Source of the DNA: Phytophthora colocasiae
Taxonomy: Eukaryota; Oomycota; Peronosporomycetes; Peronosporales; Peronosporaceae
Length of the DNA stretch: 64,000 nt
Direction: 5' to 3'
NCBI GenBank assembly: GCA_018806915.1
Contig: JAGKQI010000040.1
Span: forward strand, 806,001-870,000
Made by a program: the position numbers and the translations under genes. Shown one piece after another: positions 31,603 through 42,503 of this stretch; within the stretch, counting starts at the first letter, position 1, and every line of letters starts with the position of its first letter. Under the pieces are notes generated by a model that did no database searches, was not told the origin of the DNA, and worked only from the letters and a program-made list of their open reading frames with translations.

Positions 31603-32589
31603 TTACATCTCGAATATCTGTCGGTAAACAATATTCTGTGTGTACACTCCATCGGCGTCCACCTGGTCAGGATACTCGATCATCACCTTGAGTCTCGACC
31701 GCACTGTCACTCTCGATAACGCCACGTACAGCTGTCCGTGTGAGAAGCAAGGAGTCGCCAAGTATAGTCCGAGATTTTGTACCGTTTGTCCTTGGGCCTT
31801 GTTGATTGTCATCGCAAACGCTGGTTGCACTGGGAACTGCTTACGACGTAGACGGAAGGGGAACTCACGCGTGTCCCCGTCACTGAGGAACACAATCCGC
31901 GGAATGAACACATGCTGGCCGTGGCGTTCCCCTGTCATGATGGTCGCATGGATCACGTGGGGTTTCAGCTCCACAACACGGAGGCGCGTTCCGTTGCACA
32001 GTCCAAGATTGGGATTCAGGTTGCGCATCATCATGATCGGCGCACCCTTCTTCAGAGTTAGTTTGTGCGGCGGGATTCCGTTCATATTCACTGAATGCAG
32101 GAGTTCAGACTCAAAGTAATCAGCGTCACCGTCATTATCCACTGAATCGTTGGACAAATACTCCTGGGCGTCACCTTCCAGCTTCTGAGAAACAGCTTCG
32201 TTGATACGCTGCACGATCATGTTCGTAGTCGTCAATATCGTTCGGTTGGCAAAGTACTCATCCGTGGCGATCTCAGGGTTATTAATGTCTGCATACATCT
32301 CGTCAATGATGCGTCGCATGCCTCTGGGAGTGGTGCCAGGCCGAACCTCTTCATCTTCTTCTTCCGGCTCTTCCTCCGGTTTGCTCTCAATCAACATGTC
32401 GTTCGGGATCTTGATGAAATCTGGTCCAAGTCCAGCATTCACTTGGTGCCTTCCTTCGCCCACTTGAAGGAGAAACTCAGAGAATGCTGCCAGTTCTTCC
32501 GCTGTCGTTTCATTCGCAGCCGACCTCACGCATGTTCTCCGTAAGATGAACTTGTTCGAATTTGCTCCACAACCGAAGACTTTAGACAC
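31603..32589 (-). pseudogene. Helitron helicase, C-terminal part
   Basis: Continues the Pif1-type helicase in a shifted frame: LRRTCVRSAAN (the L-T-x-N-M-R-like motif), PDFIKIPNDM, MRNLNPNLGLCNGTRL, FAMTINKAQGQTVQNLGLYL and HGQLYVALSRVTVRSRL (motifs V and VI). About 328 codons. The frame is offset from the upstream part at about 32560, within the expected CLKSS to LRRT junction. Confidence 0.85.
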
Positions 32590-34703
32590 GCGTCGATGGT
32601 ATCCGCAGGCGTTCCCTGCAGTACCACCGGTAGAATTTGTCTGAAATCTCCTGAAAGGACGACCACTTTCCCGCCAAATGGTTCATCGAGGTCCAAGATA
32701 TCCCGTAGCGAACGGTCCACAGCCTCAAAAGCGTGACGATGGGCCATCGGAGCTTCGTCCCAGATAATTAAACTGGCCATCTTGATAAGTTCCTTCAGGG
32801 CGGAGTTCTTATTGATCGCACACGTAGACTCCGCATTCAGCTTTAGCGGGATTTGAAACGTAGAATGTGCAGTGCGACCACCCATTAGTAGAAGTGCGGC
32901 AATTCCACTCGAAGCTACCGCAATGGCAATTTTCCCAGACAAACGAACTTTTGCCAGGATGTGCTTGAGCAAGGTTGATTTTCCAGTACCACCAGGTCCA
33001 TCCAGAAAAAATAACTTGTTGCCTTCTGAAGATCCGTCGACAGCCGCCATGACTTTCGCGTAGATAGCTTGTTGACCTTCATTAAGTCCATCCTCATGCT
33101 CCACAATTTCTTGAAGCATGTGATAGTCATACGCCATGGTCTCGCGGTCAATCAAACTGTTGTTGGTCTGGAGTGCGTCTCGAAGAAGCAGATCAGGGAA
33201 ATCGGCAAGTTGTGGAAGGTCAAACTCATGTACCGCTTTCCCACTCACTTGAAGCAACTCGTTCAGACTCTTGAGCGTGTTAAACATCACCACGTCGTCC
33301 CTCGCCTGGCCTTCCATGGCGCGGAATCGACGGTGGAAGTCCTCGAACAATGCTCCGTAGTAATTATCCCATAGCTGACGCACCTGCCCAACCTGAGAGT
33401 ATACTAACAGCGTAGCAAATAGCTGACGCAGTTGATACGCCATCTGGAACGTCGCGGCTTCCTCCATACAGGCTGCCCACTCCCCATCATTCTCGAGATA
33501 TCCTAGACGTAACGCGGCATCCTTATACGATCCACATACGACGTTATCCACAGTCCGGATATCCTGGAAAGAAGTAGGTCCTTTGCGATGGCATAGCAAG
33601 ACGCGTAAGTAGAACCTCTCCTCATCTCGCGGAGACACGTGAATCATTCGTCCTAGTGCAGCTTGATACTTTTTGCGGCGGACCCATATCTTGTGTTTGT
33701 CCCATCTAAAGTACTTCGGCACATCCTGATACACAATTGTCTTAGCTACCTGGTCTTCGGGCGCTCTACTCGCACATATGTCGAAGAAGGCAGTAAGCTT
33801 CGTGCGCTCACTACGATCCATGACGCGTTCCGGATCTTCGGTCTCGCGGAATACCACCATCTGCTCACCTTCGAGGTGTACCGTGAGCTGGAAAACCGCA
33901 TGGGACTTCCCTTGCACTACGTGCCCGAGGAGACGCATACACGCCTCAATGGGAGAGATGTACCTCGCGCTTAAGTATCGGATGATCTCGTTGGGTTCCC
34001 GTCTGTCGATATTACCTTCGTCTTGCACCGTCTCCACTGTAATCACAGCTCTGTCGGATCCCTTGTACACGTACTTGTAGAGATACTTCACCACTGACAG
34101 TGCTGTGCAGATTTCAATGTTGATGTGGCAGTTGTACTTGTATGAAAAGTATGGGTTGTATGGCACCACCCACTGATTCAGCGTAGCATTGTCGTACCGT
34201 CTTCCATTGAATGTAAAAAATCCTTCCGATCGTCGTCGGCGCCTGTACTGCGGGAAACCGTCTTCGCTCACCCGCGTTGTCTCCACGAACGGTTTCGGGT
34301 AGCCTTTTGTACACTTGCCATCCTTCATACAGACACACGATGGATTCGCCGCGCCACAGGGCCCGTGCATCATATTCGTCATGACCGTTTCATAAAGGCC
34401 GGGGTTGGTGTCAGGATCCGGTACTTCCACCGACACAATCTTGTCAATAATCTGCCTCGTGCGTGGCTTGTCCTCGTCCGCCAAGATGACAATGATGTGC
34501 GCATGAGGAAGTCCACGCTTTTGAAACTCCACCACGTAAATCCGAGCGGAAACCCGCCCAAGCACACCCTCGTCTAAGTCTTTTAAATGAGCAGCCAGCT
34601 TTTGCTGCCATACTCTCGCGACGATGTCTGGGCGGTCTTGGGCGCTCTGGGTAGGATCGCGAATCTGCTCTTGGATCTCTTCCCACTTTGGATTGCAAGT
34701 CAT
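32526..34703 (-). CDS. Helitron Rep endonuclease and Pif1-type helicase, central part
   Basis: 725 codons. The HUH-type Rep motif is GLPHAHIIVIL (residues 64-74; His67 and His69). The catalytic two-Tyr region is KYLYKYVYKG (206-215). The helicase part has Walker A GPGGTGKST, Walker B LIIWDEAPMAH and motif III GKVVVLSGDFRQILPV. The HUH protein nicks and rejoins single DNA strands; the helicase unwinds for rolling-circle transfer. The ORF begins at MTCNPKWEEI, in the middle of the Rep domain, because of a frameshift near 34700-34790. It ends at a second frameshift near 32560. Confidence 0.88.
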   Translation of the reverse strand: MTCNPKWEEIQEQIRDPTQSAQDRPDIVARVWQQKLAAHLKDLDEGVLGRVSARIYVVEFQKRGLPHAHIIVILADEDKPRTRQIIDKIVSVEVPDPDTNPGLYETVMTNMMHGPCGAANPSCVCMKDGKCTKGYPKPFVETTRVSEDGFPQYRRRRRSEGFFTFNGRRYDNATLNQWVVPYNPYFSYKYNCHINIEICTALSVVKYLYKYVYKGSDRAVITVETVQDEGNIDRREPNEIIRYLSARYISPIEACMRLLGHVVQGKSHAVFQLTVHLEGEQMVVFRETEDPERVMDRSERTKLTAFFDICASRAPEDQVAKTIVYQDVPKYFRWDKHKIWVRRKKYQAALGRMIHVSPRDEERFYLRVLLCHRKGPTSFQDIRTVDNVVCGSYKDAALRLGYLENDGEWAACMEEAATFQMAYQLRQLFATLLVYSQVGQVRQLWDNYYGALFEDFHRRFRAMEGQARDDVVMFNTLKSLNELLQVSGKAVHEFDLPQLADFPDLLLRDALQTNNSLIDRETMAYDYHMLQEIVEHEDGLNEGQQAIYAKVMAAVDGSSEGNKLFFLDGPGGTGKSTLLKHILAKVRLSGKIAIAVASSGIAALLLMGGRTAHSTFQIPLKLNAESTCAINKNSALKELIKMASLIIWDEAPMAHRHAFEAVDRSLRDILDLDEPFGGKVVVLSGDFRQILPVVLQGTPADTIDACLKSSVVEQIRTSSSYGEHA

Positions 34704-36743
34704 CGTGTCGAAGATATCTGGCTTGCCGTACTCCTAACGATTGCCATCGAGTCTTGGTACGATTGGTACATCTGACGCGGGCTCCTGAGTGAGAAGACGG
34801 TAAGATTATCTTCTTCCCAACCTGATTGAGGAAGTGCCTGTTTCGGGCTCGGTCGGGGTGAGCCAGCTCTCTGAGTGTCACGATCATATTCCGCCAGAAG
34901 TCCTTCGCCATCGCCCAGGATAGTCCTAGCCTCTTCCATAGCTTCGCTCAGGTACGCATCTCGCAGTCCATTGTACTGGTAAGCACGGATCTCCTTCTGG
35001 TGAGTTGCTATCCAGCGAAGTTCTTCTTGCTCGCATTTGGCTCTCTGGTCCACACAATACTGTTGGAAAGGCGGCCCCTTTATGTAGAGCTGATCGGTCA
35101 TCGTCCTTTTGGAAGAGTCGATACGCGACGTGCTCACGTAGAGCCATAACGCGTTTGTTCCTGCGCACCACATCACCTTCGTACGTATCCGTATACGTCC
35201 ACCCCAGTTCTCCATACGGAAGAAGTAGCGGGTACTGAAGGGGTCGTAGTTGGCGTTTGTTTCCAGAGACGCATGAGATTTCTGTCTTTTGTATATACCA
35301 AGAGATCGCGAGGCTGTGCGAGGTTGCCGTCTTCAATCATAGTGACGGCCACTTCAGAAACCGTCAGCAGATTTTCCGTTCGAGGTCTCGAAGGATTGTT
35401 TCTCAGACGGAACACCAAGTCGATTGGCTGCTGCATATCGCTTTGACGCACCATTTCGCCAAACGTGAGAAACTGCTGAGCGAACGGGTTGTACCTTTGC
35501 ATCACCCGCTCGATGTCTAACAAAGCCACAGGGTCCAGGTCTGCGAAAATCCCCATACGTCTCTCAGCTCGGCGCTCCATGTCCGGATCGACGATATATA
35601 TCTGCGCAAACTTGGGCTGAGTCCTTTGGCCAGTTCGACGATCAATGTATGGCAACAAAGAACCCATGTAGTGGCCCATAGCACCTTGAATTCGGTAAGA
35701 GTATACGCCACGTTCACCCGCGACGCTGTTGTCCTGGTTGACGTTCTGAAACCTACCCGTGGTCGGGTTTGAAGCACCGATAGACGTAAAGGCAAACGCC
35801 TGGTTGTACGCCCGTATCTGCTTTCGAAAATTGGGGTCTCCGTAAAGCTGGAGAAGTTCGTCTGGAGCTGGGGCCAGAGGTGGTAGTCTGACTTTCCCTC
35901 GATACAGCAGGCAGACTCGCTTTCAGGCCACTTCCACGCGTTACAGTGACCGCACACCGTAGTGGGAGGCAGCCGGTGGCGTCTGGTGTCTTCATCAACA
36001 TCTGGACCTGTGACCATCGACGGGCGGAAATCTTCATGGTTTGCAAGTGCTTTTCGATGGCGAGTGATACGTCGACGTTCTCGAACACGCTCGCGCTCCT
36101 CTTCGCGCTCTTCCTCCGTTTGTAACGCCCTTCTAATGGCGTGACGCTCTCGGTCCCGTTCTCGCTCTGCCGCACGCTGCTCCTCGTCCTGTTGCTCTCT
36201 AGCAAACGATTGCCGCTCTCTGTTGCTCTCCCGCTCAACATCACGCTCCTCTGGGGTCTGGTGCTCCCTTGAACTTGCGCGACGTTGCCTGTCAAGTTCA
36301 CGCTCTGCCGCACGCTCCTCATCCGTCTGACGTCGATTTTGCTGTCCAAGTCGGTTTCTTTCGCGATCTGCTACCATTTGTTCAGCACTTCGTTGAGCTC
36401 TCCGTTGCCGCTGGCGTTCGGCATCCCGTTGCCGCGTACGTTCGCGTTGGGAAGAGCTCATGCTTGCCCGCCGCAGCCTGGCTCTCTCTGCGTCACTCAT
36501 CCTAAGCGCCACAGCACTGGATGGATTCGTAGTGGGGGCCATGGTTGTTCCTGTCGGAGGAACCACCGGTGCATCTACAGGGGCTACAATGGGGTCGCCT
36601 GAAACCGAAACGTTGTTTACCTGCTGACTGAGTAGTTCCAATTCTCGCGAAGCCCTCGAAAAACGGTTGCGTGCCTGCTTCCTTCTGTTGATCCGTCGTC
36701 GCTTTGCAGTAGGCGATTCATCCTCTGCTGGAGTTGCGTTCAC
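34704..36743 (-). pseudogene. Helitron protein, N-terminal part
   Basis: From ATG 36743: a highly charged coiled-coil region with repeated QRRASREHQTPEERDVE-type units (about residues 90-230), then a zinc-binding start CGHCNAWKWPESESACC. After frameshifts (35860, 35680) comes the Helitron-like N domain (35679-35173: MGHYMGSLLPYIDRRTGQ, RYNPFAQQFLTFGEMV, IDLVFRLRNNPSRPR). Further shifted pieces (35215-34700) include the KKIILPSSHSG and SPRQMYQSYQDSMAIVR segments that lead into the Rep domain. At least four frameshifts are needed to read the whole. Confidence 0.8.
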
Positions 36744-37994
36744 GCGCTCCGCTTCGTCTAAACGATGCTGCAGCTGTCCTCGACGGTCGTCTCTACACAG
36801 TAGACTGTTAGAAGACTTCCAACAGCACGAAACATTAATTTTACGTACCTATCCCGCTTCGTGCCGACCCTGACCGGAGCCATAGCCTTCCCTCGCAAAA
36901 AAGCACAAAGGAAGCAGCGTTAGACAACGGTCTAACACTGAATAATTGTATTTTAACTGTAAACTAATTCTTGATAGGTGAATGGGAACATGCAGCGCAT
37001 GCCGTTCTGCCCCTGACACGGTAAGCAGCATGAAATGTCTCCATAACATGTGCCGGTCTCACACACGACCACTGGCCCAAGGCTGAGGTGGGTGGCCCTG
37101 CCAAGCCGGCTTTTATCGCCACATGGATCCACCCCAGGACCCCGGATTGGTATGAGGCTTCCCATGCCGCTGGCGGGCGAACATGGGCGTCTCAGGGTCG
37201 GGGCTCCGAAGAGCAATAGAGAGGCAGAACTGAGACAGGAACGGCGAAGGGTGGCCAGCTGCAACCTTTTATCCCAAAAATGGGAAGGTCATGGATTTGG
37301 GCGCAAAAGCTACAGTACCCAAATTTCAATTTTCACCAAAGTACCCGCAGGGATGGCACTTGCTTAAATGGGCAATATTGTAGATTCAGGTGGACTGCCC
37401 GGCGTCTGTGCGCTCGAGAGGGTCTCGGTCAGAATGGCCGTGGCGTGGCACCCACTGCAACCCTCCCTCAAGCCCCGCAGAGGACCTGTCAGAGTCCTCC
37501 GCAGGCTCCAGCCCACCCTTAATTTTGTACACACCAGCTCCCAGTTGCCCCAATGTGGTACCAGTTCTCCCACAAGGCGGAACACCCGCCACCGTAAAGA
37601 TTTTATAGCTGTATTATGTTTATATGGGTACTTACCGAGTATTCCTAGGCTGGCTGCGCCGCTCGATCACTCCTGTCCTCGCTAGCCGCCGCGCCGTTCG
37701 CGTAATGTCCTCTGTCGCTGCTGACGCCGTTTGCGTTTTGGAATGAAAGAATTCTAGAATTTAAATCGACCAATCAGAGGCCATTGAGAGGGTTATCATT
37801 AGTGGGCTATATTTGTAATTTTGGCATTCCTGAGAGCAGTCTAGAAGATAGGGATAGGCTACACCATGGGACAATACAGTATAGAATACGTACATGTACA
37901 AAATGGAGAGACAGGTAGCTACGCAGGTTTATGCGCTAAAACGTTGAACGGACACACAGACACACAGACACGGCACTAGCCTAGAGGGCAGAGA
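36744..37994 (-). other. Helitron 5' non-coding region
   Basis: 1.25 kb between the Rep ATG and the TC end. No convincing ORF and no captured host gene recognised. Near the end (37940-37985) are ACACAGACACACAGACACGG and CGGCACTAGCC; CGGCACT is an inverted match to AGTGCCG at the other end (31406-31412). Confidence 0.5.
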
Positions 37995-38775
37995 TGTGCG
38001 TCGGAGACATGTTCATCGGAACCATGTACTCCGGAATCATGTACATCAGAGTTGTAATACCAGAGTCGTGACACTTGGGTCTGATCCTCGGAGTCTTGTA
38101 CGTCGGAGTCTGTTCATCGGAAACTGGTAAATGTCTGGAATATTGCTTGTATAAGCCGGACACATCAGACTTGTTTACCAGAATCATGTTCGTCAGACTC
38201 ATGTACATCGGACTTCATGTACGTCGGACTCATGTACGTCAGACTTCATGGTGTGATATCAGAGTTTCCATACGTGATACCAGAAATCCATGAATGTTTT
38301 TAGGGTGCGGAGCACGTATGCTACAACGCACGAAGTCCAATTTCGGATATGCGCGGGGTGCGCTACGTCCGGTGCGCGATACTTGGTATCTTGTGGGTAT
38401 AACTGTATTCCTTGAACCATCATCGTCACACAGGACGGCAACGGGATGAGGTCTCTCAGAGATACGTTCTTCTGAGAGACTTTCTGCCAGCCTTTAGGCA
38501 CTCATCGTCGGGGAAAGTCCGGTGATCAGACTGAGTGTTGTTGTCTCTCGGAGTTTGTGCACTTTTCCGAGGAACACTTCTGATCTCTTGGGCCCCTTTG
38601 CAGTACAGGTGAAGGTTAATATATATAGCAGTTTTCTTCCACAGACCCATCATATTGTCACACGGGACATAACCTCGTCCCACATCTCCCTTTCTCCCAC
38701 AATCCAGTATATGTCCAATCACATCACAGCGTAACGTCCATATCCACTCGAAAAATCGTAATTAGCAACGTGTCA
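37995..38775 (-). repeat. Gypsy-2 3' LTR, inner part
   Basis: It matches 53614-54415 and ends ACGTGTCA. It holds many TGTTCATCGGA/TGTACGTCGGA motifs (37995-38245) and lacks one motif unit present in the right LTR. Confidence 0.9.
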
Positions 38776-38790
38776 ACCGCCCCTCCTGGT
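38776..38790 (-). other. Polypurine tract of Gypsy-2
   Basis: Minus strand ACCAGGAGGGGCGGT directly before the LTR start TGACACG. Confidence 0.85.
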
Positions 38791-38830
38791 CATAATTCGT
38801 CAGTGCGGAACTTTCTCCAAACTGAGCATC

Positions 38831-41800
38831 ATGGCCAGGACAGTACGTCAGAGGTCCCGTGAACATAGTGTAGCTGTGACGCTCTCAAAACTTCCGGGGT
38901 TTCAAAGTCTCTGGTGTCCTGTCGCTCAATCTGATTCCATCGGACTCATAAATAGCCAACTGTCGTATCCCACAAACGGCCACATCCCGATTTCCTTTCT
39001 GACACACAAGTCAGAAGAAGATCCTGCAACCATGGGTTCTCCATTGGCTCCTACTAGTGGCAACGCCTCGGGCACTGGGCCCGCTTCGGCATCCACGACA
39101 TCGCGAGGTGGTGGTGACGGTATTCCCGCATCACCTGGTGGCAGCTCAAGCGCCCCAGCCTCACAGTCGAGCGCGTCCGCCGCTCCTAAGCAGGGCGTTG
39201 ATGCTGCTGACGGCGATGATCACGTGGGCGTGCCGGACACATCTATGGCTTCTGCCTCTGCGAATCCTCCTTCTGGCGTCGTAGCTTCGCACCCCAGAGG
39301 GCCACATATCCTCTCTACCACCGAGGTAGACGATCTGTTTGGACCCGGGCAACAACCGTTGGACGAAGAGAAGTCTAACGTCCCTTCCGACTGGGTGGAT
39401 CCTGAGCCAAGACCTGAGGGACAGCCCTTTCTGGTTGGTGTTCCAGCGTATGCCGAGGATTTCCGTGTGGGTAACCACATAGCAAACATTTATGGTGGTC
39501 CAAGCGTTCTGGTGGGCCTTGAAGGTTTCACGGCAGCAGACGTCTCGGAGCTTGAGCGCGTTATCCCCGACTTCACCGAAAGTCAGATGCTCGTTCCTCA
39601 CGTGGACAGCCGTAACCGGCTGAGTCTGGAGGCGCACATAGGGTCCGTTGATGTTCTCCGGGAATTGGCGGCGATCCTCCTGCACCTCCCTCACCAGCGT
39701 CTCGCTGAGAGGGTGTACAAGACGTCGGGTTACCTGAAGCAGATGGCTGGCGCTCACCGTCGGCTTCGGCTCCAAGTAGAGTCCCAGGGCGGTGCATCTC
39801 TGGTGGACACGGCCGCTATCCAGAACGAGTCCGAAGATCTCAAGCGTCAGTGGGTCTTCAACTGCCAGTATTGGCGCCATGAAGTGCTGGACGCCCGGCG
39901 TACTGCTGGTGAGACCGAAGATCGTGTGAACGCGGAGTCCAAGAACCTCGCTTCGCACTATCAGGACCAGATTGACGCTCTGGAGTCCGAGAAAGCGGCC
40001 TTAGAGGAACGCCTGGCGGACTCTCAAGCGGAGGTCCGTCTGCTGAAGGCTCGCCCCACGACCACAGCCACAGACTCTTGGGGTTTCCTGGAGTACTTGT
40101 TTGAACACGGGGAGTTGAACGGCAGTTGGGTGCGTCTTCGGGAGCTTCTGGTGAACTTCCAAGAGGGCAAGGCACCGCCTAAAGACTGGGACACTATCAT
40201 CAATGTGACGGCAATGGATCAGCGTAAGGCGGAAATATCTGACTTTTCCAAGCGTCTGGCGAGAATTAGCTTCGATCAAGCTGCGGAGGCCAAGAAATCA
40301 GCCAAAGTGCTGGATCTGACGGGTGCTGGCAGTGGTGTGAAGGTCTCCGGTGAACATGCGGGTGGCCCCGAGAAATCAGGCACTCGCCCGGTGAACAAGT
40401 CTGGGTCGCCCACCAGGTCGCCCAAATCTTCCGGATCTCCACCACTCAAGCCTAACCGGCCGTCTGGGAAACATCGGGTTCGTGTTCCTCAGGATCGCCC
40501 CAAGAATTACACGCCTGGTATCGATTCAGTGCGTCCGGCGAACGCCAAGTCTCCGGTGTCCAAGGACGCAGTTCACACCACGTTACCGGCTGGAGTCGTC
40601 TGGGAAGAAGTTCGTCCGGACTTGCGCTTGGCTCTGCTCGCCGGCATTTCTTACGAGACAGCGATGAAGTGGCTGCGCACGGACAAGCCCGCCCACAGCC
40701 TGTTCACGGGGCGCCCCTTGGTAAAAATGCTAGTGAGCATGATGTACTGGCGCAAGCTGAATCAGACCCCGTGGACTTCGTACGTCCCAGAGACGTATTA
40801 CAAGATGGCTGAGGAGGAACTGCGCCGGCTTCGGAAGAACGATGTGGAGCCACCGGTCTGGGAGGCACTGGATGCTCACGTCCCATATCCCATCAGTGAG
40901 CCTGAGTCCACAGAGGATGACCCTCAGAAGGACCCGGACTTCAAGGAATCTGGTGAACAAGAATCTGCATCCAGCGACAGCGAGTCTGACGACGAAAAGT
41001 CGAGCGGCAACAGCGATGACTCTGACGACGACGAGTCTGATGATCATTCGCACGCCGGCAACAAGCGTCCACGGGACTACGAGTCCAGCGATTCAGATGA
41101 TTCGGGTCCGATAATCCCCACCAAGAAATCCAAGCGGGGTAGTGTACACGAGGCATCTCGATCCAAGTCAGGCAGTCAGAAGTCCGGTGGCACCTCCACG
41201 TCAAGTCCCAAGAGCAAGAAGTCCGGTGGTTCGCCCAAGTCAAGTTCCAAGGACAAGAAGTCTCAAGACTCCAAGTCGCCTAAGAGTTCTTCGGGCAAGC
41301 GACCTTCTGGTAAACTCCGGAAGTCAAGTCTGGTGTCCAAGTCGTACAAGTCGCTGACACCGAAGGAGCTGCTGACAATCGAGGCCCCGGACACACATTG
41401 TTCTTCGTGGCTGTACTACGGCATTCCGGTCCAGCCGACGAGTGACACCAAGACGTCCATCGGGCAGACTCCAGGGTTCCCAGACTTCGAGCCCCACAGA
41501 CACAGTCTGGCACGCCTCAAGAAACGTTGGAACTCCAAGAAGTATCAAGCCCTGCTGGACGAAGTGCCAGCGCCCTGGGACGTCATGTACCAGAACCGTC
41601 GGACCAAGCTGTACTTTCACCGACGAGAAGACCTCTGTCCCTTGGTTCAGGCGGACATCGAAGAGCTCGCGTCTCTCATGCGCAAGCACGCCCAAGCGCT
41701 GTGGGAACGCACTCACTGGGTGATCATGGATCCCGACGAGGACCTGCTGTCCGGTGAACAGCACAAGGAACGTGGGCTCCGACGTGCATCTTTACTGCGC

Positions 41801-42118
41801 CAATATCGAGGGACAGTGTCCAAGATTCTGAAGCACAAGGATTTCCCGGAGACGCTCATGTTCGAGCCTGGTATCTGGAAGGTCCCGGACAAATATTGCC
41901 CATGGATCTGGCAGGACCCACGTGCACGTGACATCGGAGGTCCCAAGTGCCTGAGCTTGCGCAAGCAACTCGAAGCTATCGACTCAGCGGAACCGGCGCG
42001 CACGCAGTGGGCCACAGCGTCTTCCGACAAGGACTGGATGGAATTCGTGCCATCCGATCTCCGGAAACAAGCTCTGACGCCCGCTGAACGCGCCGAAAAT
42101 CCTGTCTCTCTGAAGTAA
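38831..42118 (+). CDS. Antisense accessory protein of Gypsy-2 (1095 aa, unknown family)
   Basis: An intact 1095-codon ORF, opposite in direction to gag-pol, between the integrase end and the 3' LTR. It starts ATGGCCAGG, 55 nt from the LTR, as in Gypsy-3 and Gypsy-4. Residues 1-40 hold LPGFQSLWCPVAQSDS. Residues 50-130 are Ser/Gly/Ala-rich. About 200-300 form a compact region with AYAEDFRVGNHIANIYGGPSV. About 320-410 is a predicted coiled coil (QDQIDALESEKAALEERLAD). 700-850 is Asp/Ser/Lys-rich with KKS repeats. 850-1095 is a Trp-rich conserved region with SSWLYYGIPV, PWDVMYQNR, LWERTHWV and CPWIWQDPR. No catalytic motif or known domain was recognised. The acidic and basic runs would suit a nuclear or chromatin-bound protein (inference). 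It could be expressed from an antisense promoter in the 3' LTR. Confidence 0.8.
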   Translation: MARTVRQRSREHSVAVTLSKLPGFQSLWCPVAQSDSIGLINSQLSYPTNGHIPISFLTHKSEEDPATMGSPLAPTSGNASGTGPASASTTSRGGGDGIPASPGGSSSAPASQSSASAAPKQGVDAADGDDHVGVPDTSMASASANPPSGVVASHPRGPHILSTTEVDDLFGPGQQPLDEEKSNVPSDWVDPEPRPEGQPFLVGVPAYAEDFRVGNHIANIYGGPSVLVGLEGFTAADVSELERVIPDFTESQMLVPHVDSRNRLSLEAHIGSVDVLRELAAILLHLPHQRLAERVYKTSGYLKQMAGAHRRLRLQVESQGGASLVDTAAIQNESEDLKRQWVFNCQYWRHEVLDARRTAGETEDRVNAESKNLASHYQDQIDALESEKAALEERLADSQAEVRLLKARPTTTATDSWGFLEYLFEHGELNGSWVRLRELLVNFQEGKAPPKDWDTIINVTAMDQRKAEISDFSKRLARISFDQAAEAKKSAKVLDLTGAGSGVKVSGEHAGGPEKSGTRPVNKSGSPTRSPKSSGSPPLKPNRPSGKHRVRVPQDRPKNYTPGIDSVRPANAKSPVSKDAVHTTLPAGVVWEEVRPDLRLALLAGISYETAMKWLRTDKPAHSLFTGRPLVKMLVSMMYWRKLNQTPWTSYVPETYYKMAEEELRRLRKNDVEPPVWEALDAHVPYPISEPESTEDDPQKDPDFKESGEQESASSDSESDDEKSSGNSDDSDDDESDDHSHAGNKRPRDYESSDSDDSGPIIPTKKSKRGSVHEASRSKSGSQKSGGTSTSSPKSKKSGGSPKSSSKDKKSQDSKSPKSSSGKRPSGKLRKSSLVSKSYKSLTPKELLTIEAPDTHCSSWLYYGIPVQPTSDTKTSIGQTPGFPDFEPHRHSLARLKKRWNSKKYQALLDEVPAPWDVMYQNRRTKLYFHRREDLCPLVQADIEELASLMRKHAQALWERTHWVIMDPDEDLLSGEQHKERGLRRASLLRQYRGTVSKILKHKDFPETLMFEPGIWKVPDKYCPWIWQDPRARDIGGPKCLSLRKQLEAIDSAEPARTQWATASSDKDWMEFVPSDLRKQALTPAERAENPVSLK

Positions 42119-42503
42119 GTACGCCAGAGGTCTGGTGTACTCTTCGCGACATCTCCGGGGAACTACACTTCTTCTTCCAGAACAACTTAGTCGTCTGCAT
42201 ATCGTAGCGTAATAACAATTCCAAATATAGTTCCCCGACGACCTTCTTCTTTAACATCCTCACATGTCGTTCAGTAATCTTCTTCTCATAGCATCATCAT
42301 AATCCACTTCGTAAAATTCCATCATACACACACAACCACAAAATCATCTCCATACAAATTCACATAACAATCACCATCTCTGGGAGTCATGTATCCCCGA
42401 AATCACATTTCCGAAAGACATGTCTCTCAGACACCTCATCTCTGAAATACATCGTCTGGTGAACAGTGATGTTCACCAGAGTTTTCAGAATAGGTTTTAG
42501 AGT
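42119..42503. other. Tail-to-tail spacer between the antisense ORF and pol in Gypsy-2
   Basis: 385 bp. It includes a perfect palindrome of the family motif, TCTGGTGAACA then 4 nt then TGTTCACCAGA (42455-42480). No ORF. Confidence 0.6.

Larger units (their letters stand above)
31399..37994 (-). mobile_element. Helitron (6.6 kb) in the LTR of Gypsy-2
   Basis: Comparison with the uninterrupted LTR (53607-53620) gives exact ends. On the minus strand the insert starts TCTCTGCC and ends CTAG, between host A and T. That is the canonical Helitron pattern (5' TC, 3' CTRR, no duplication, A^T target). A hairpin of 8-bp arms (CCGCCCGC/GCGGGCGG, loop TTT, 31410-31428) lies 7 nt before the CTAG end. The genes on the minus strand encode a Rep-helicase in several frames, so the copy is decayed or carries assembly indels. 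Confidence 0.92.

Noticed and set aside
36744..37994. Captured host gene in the Helitron 5' region
   Set aside because: Only short frames with no recognisable domain and no splice pattern.
39161..39958. 265-codon frame on the minus strand opposite the antisense ORF
   Set aside because: No domain, no conservation in Gypsy-3 and the plus frame is the one with homologous protein; taken as a shadow frame.
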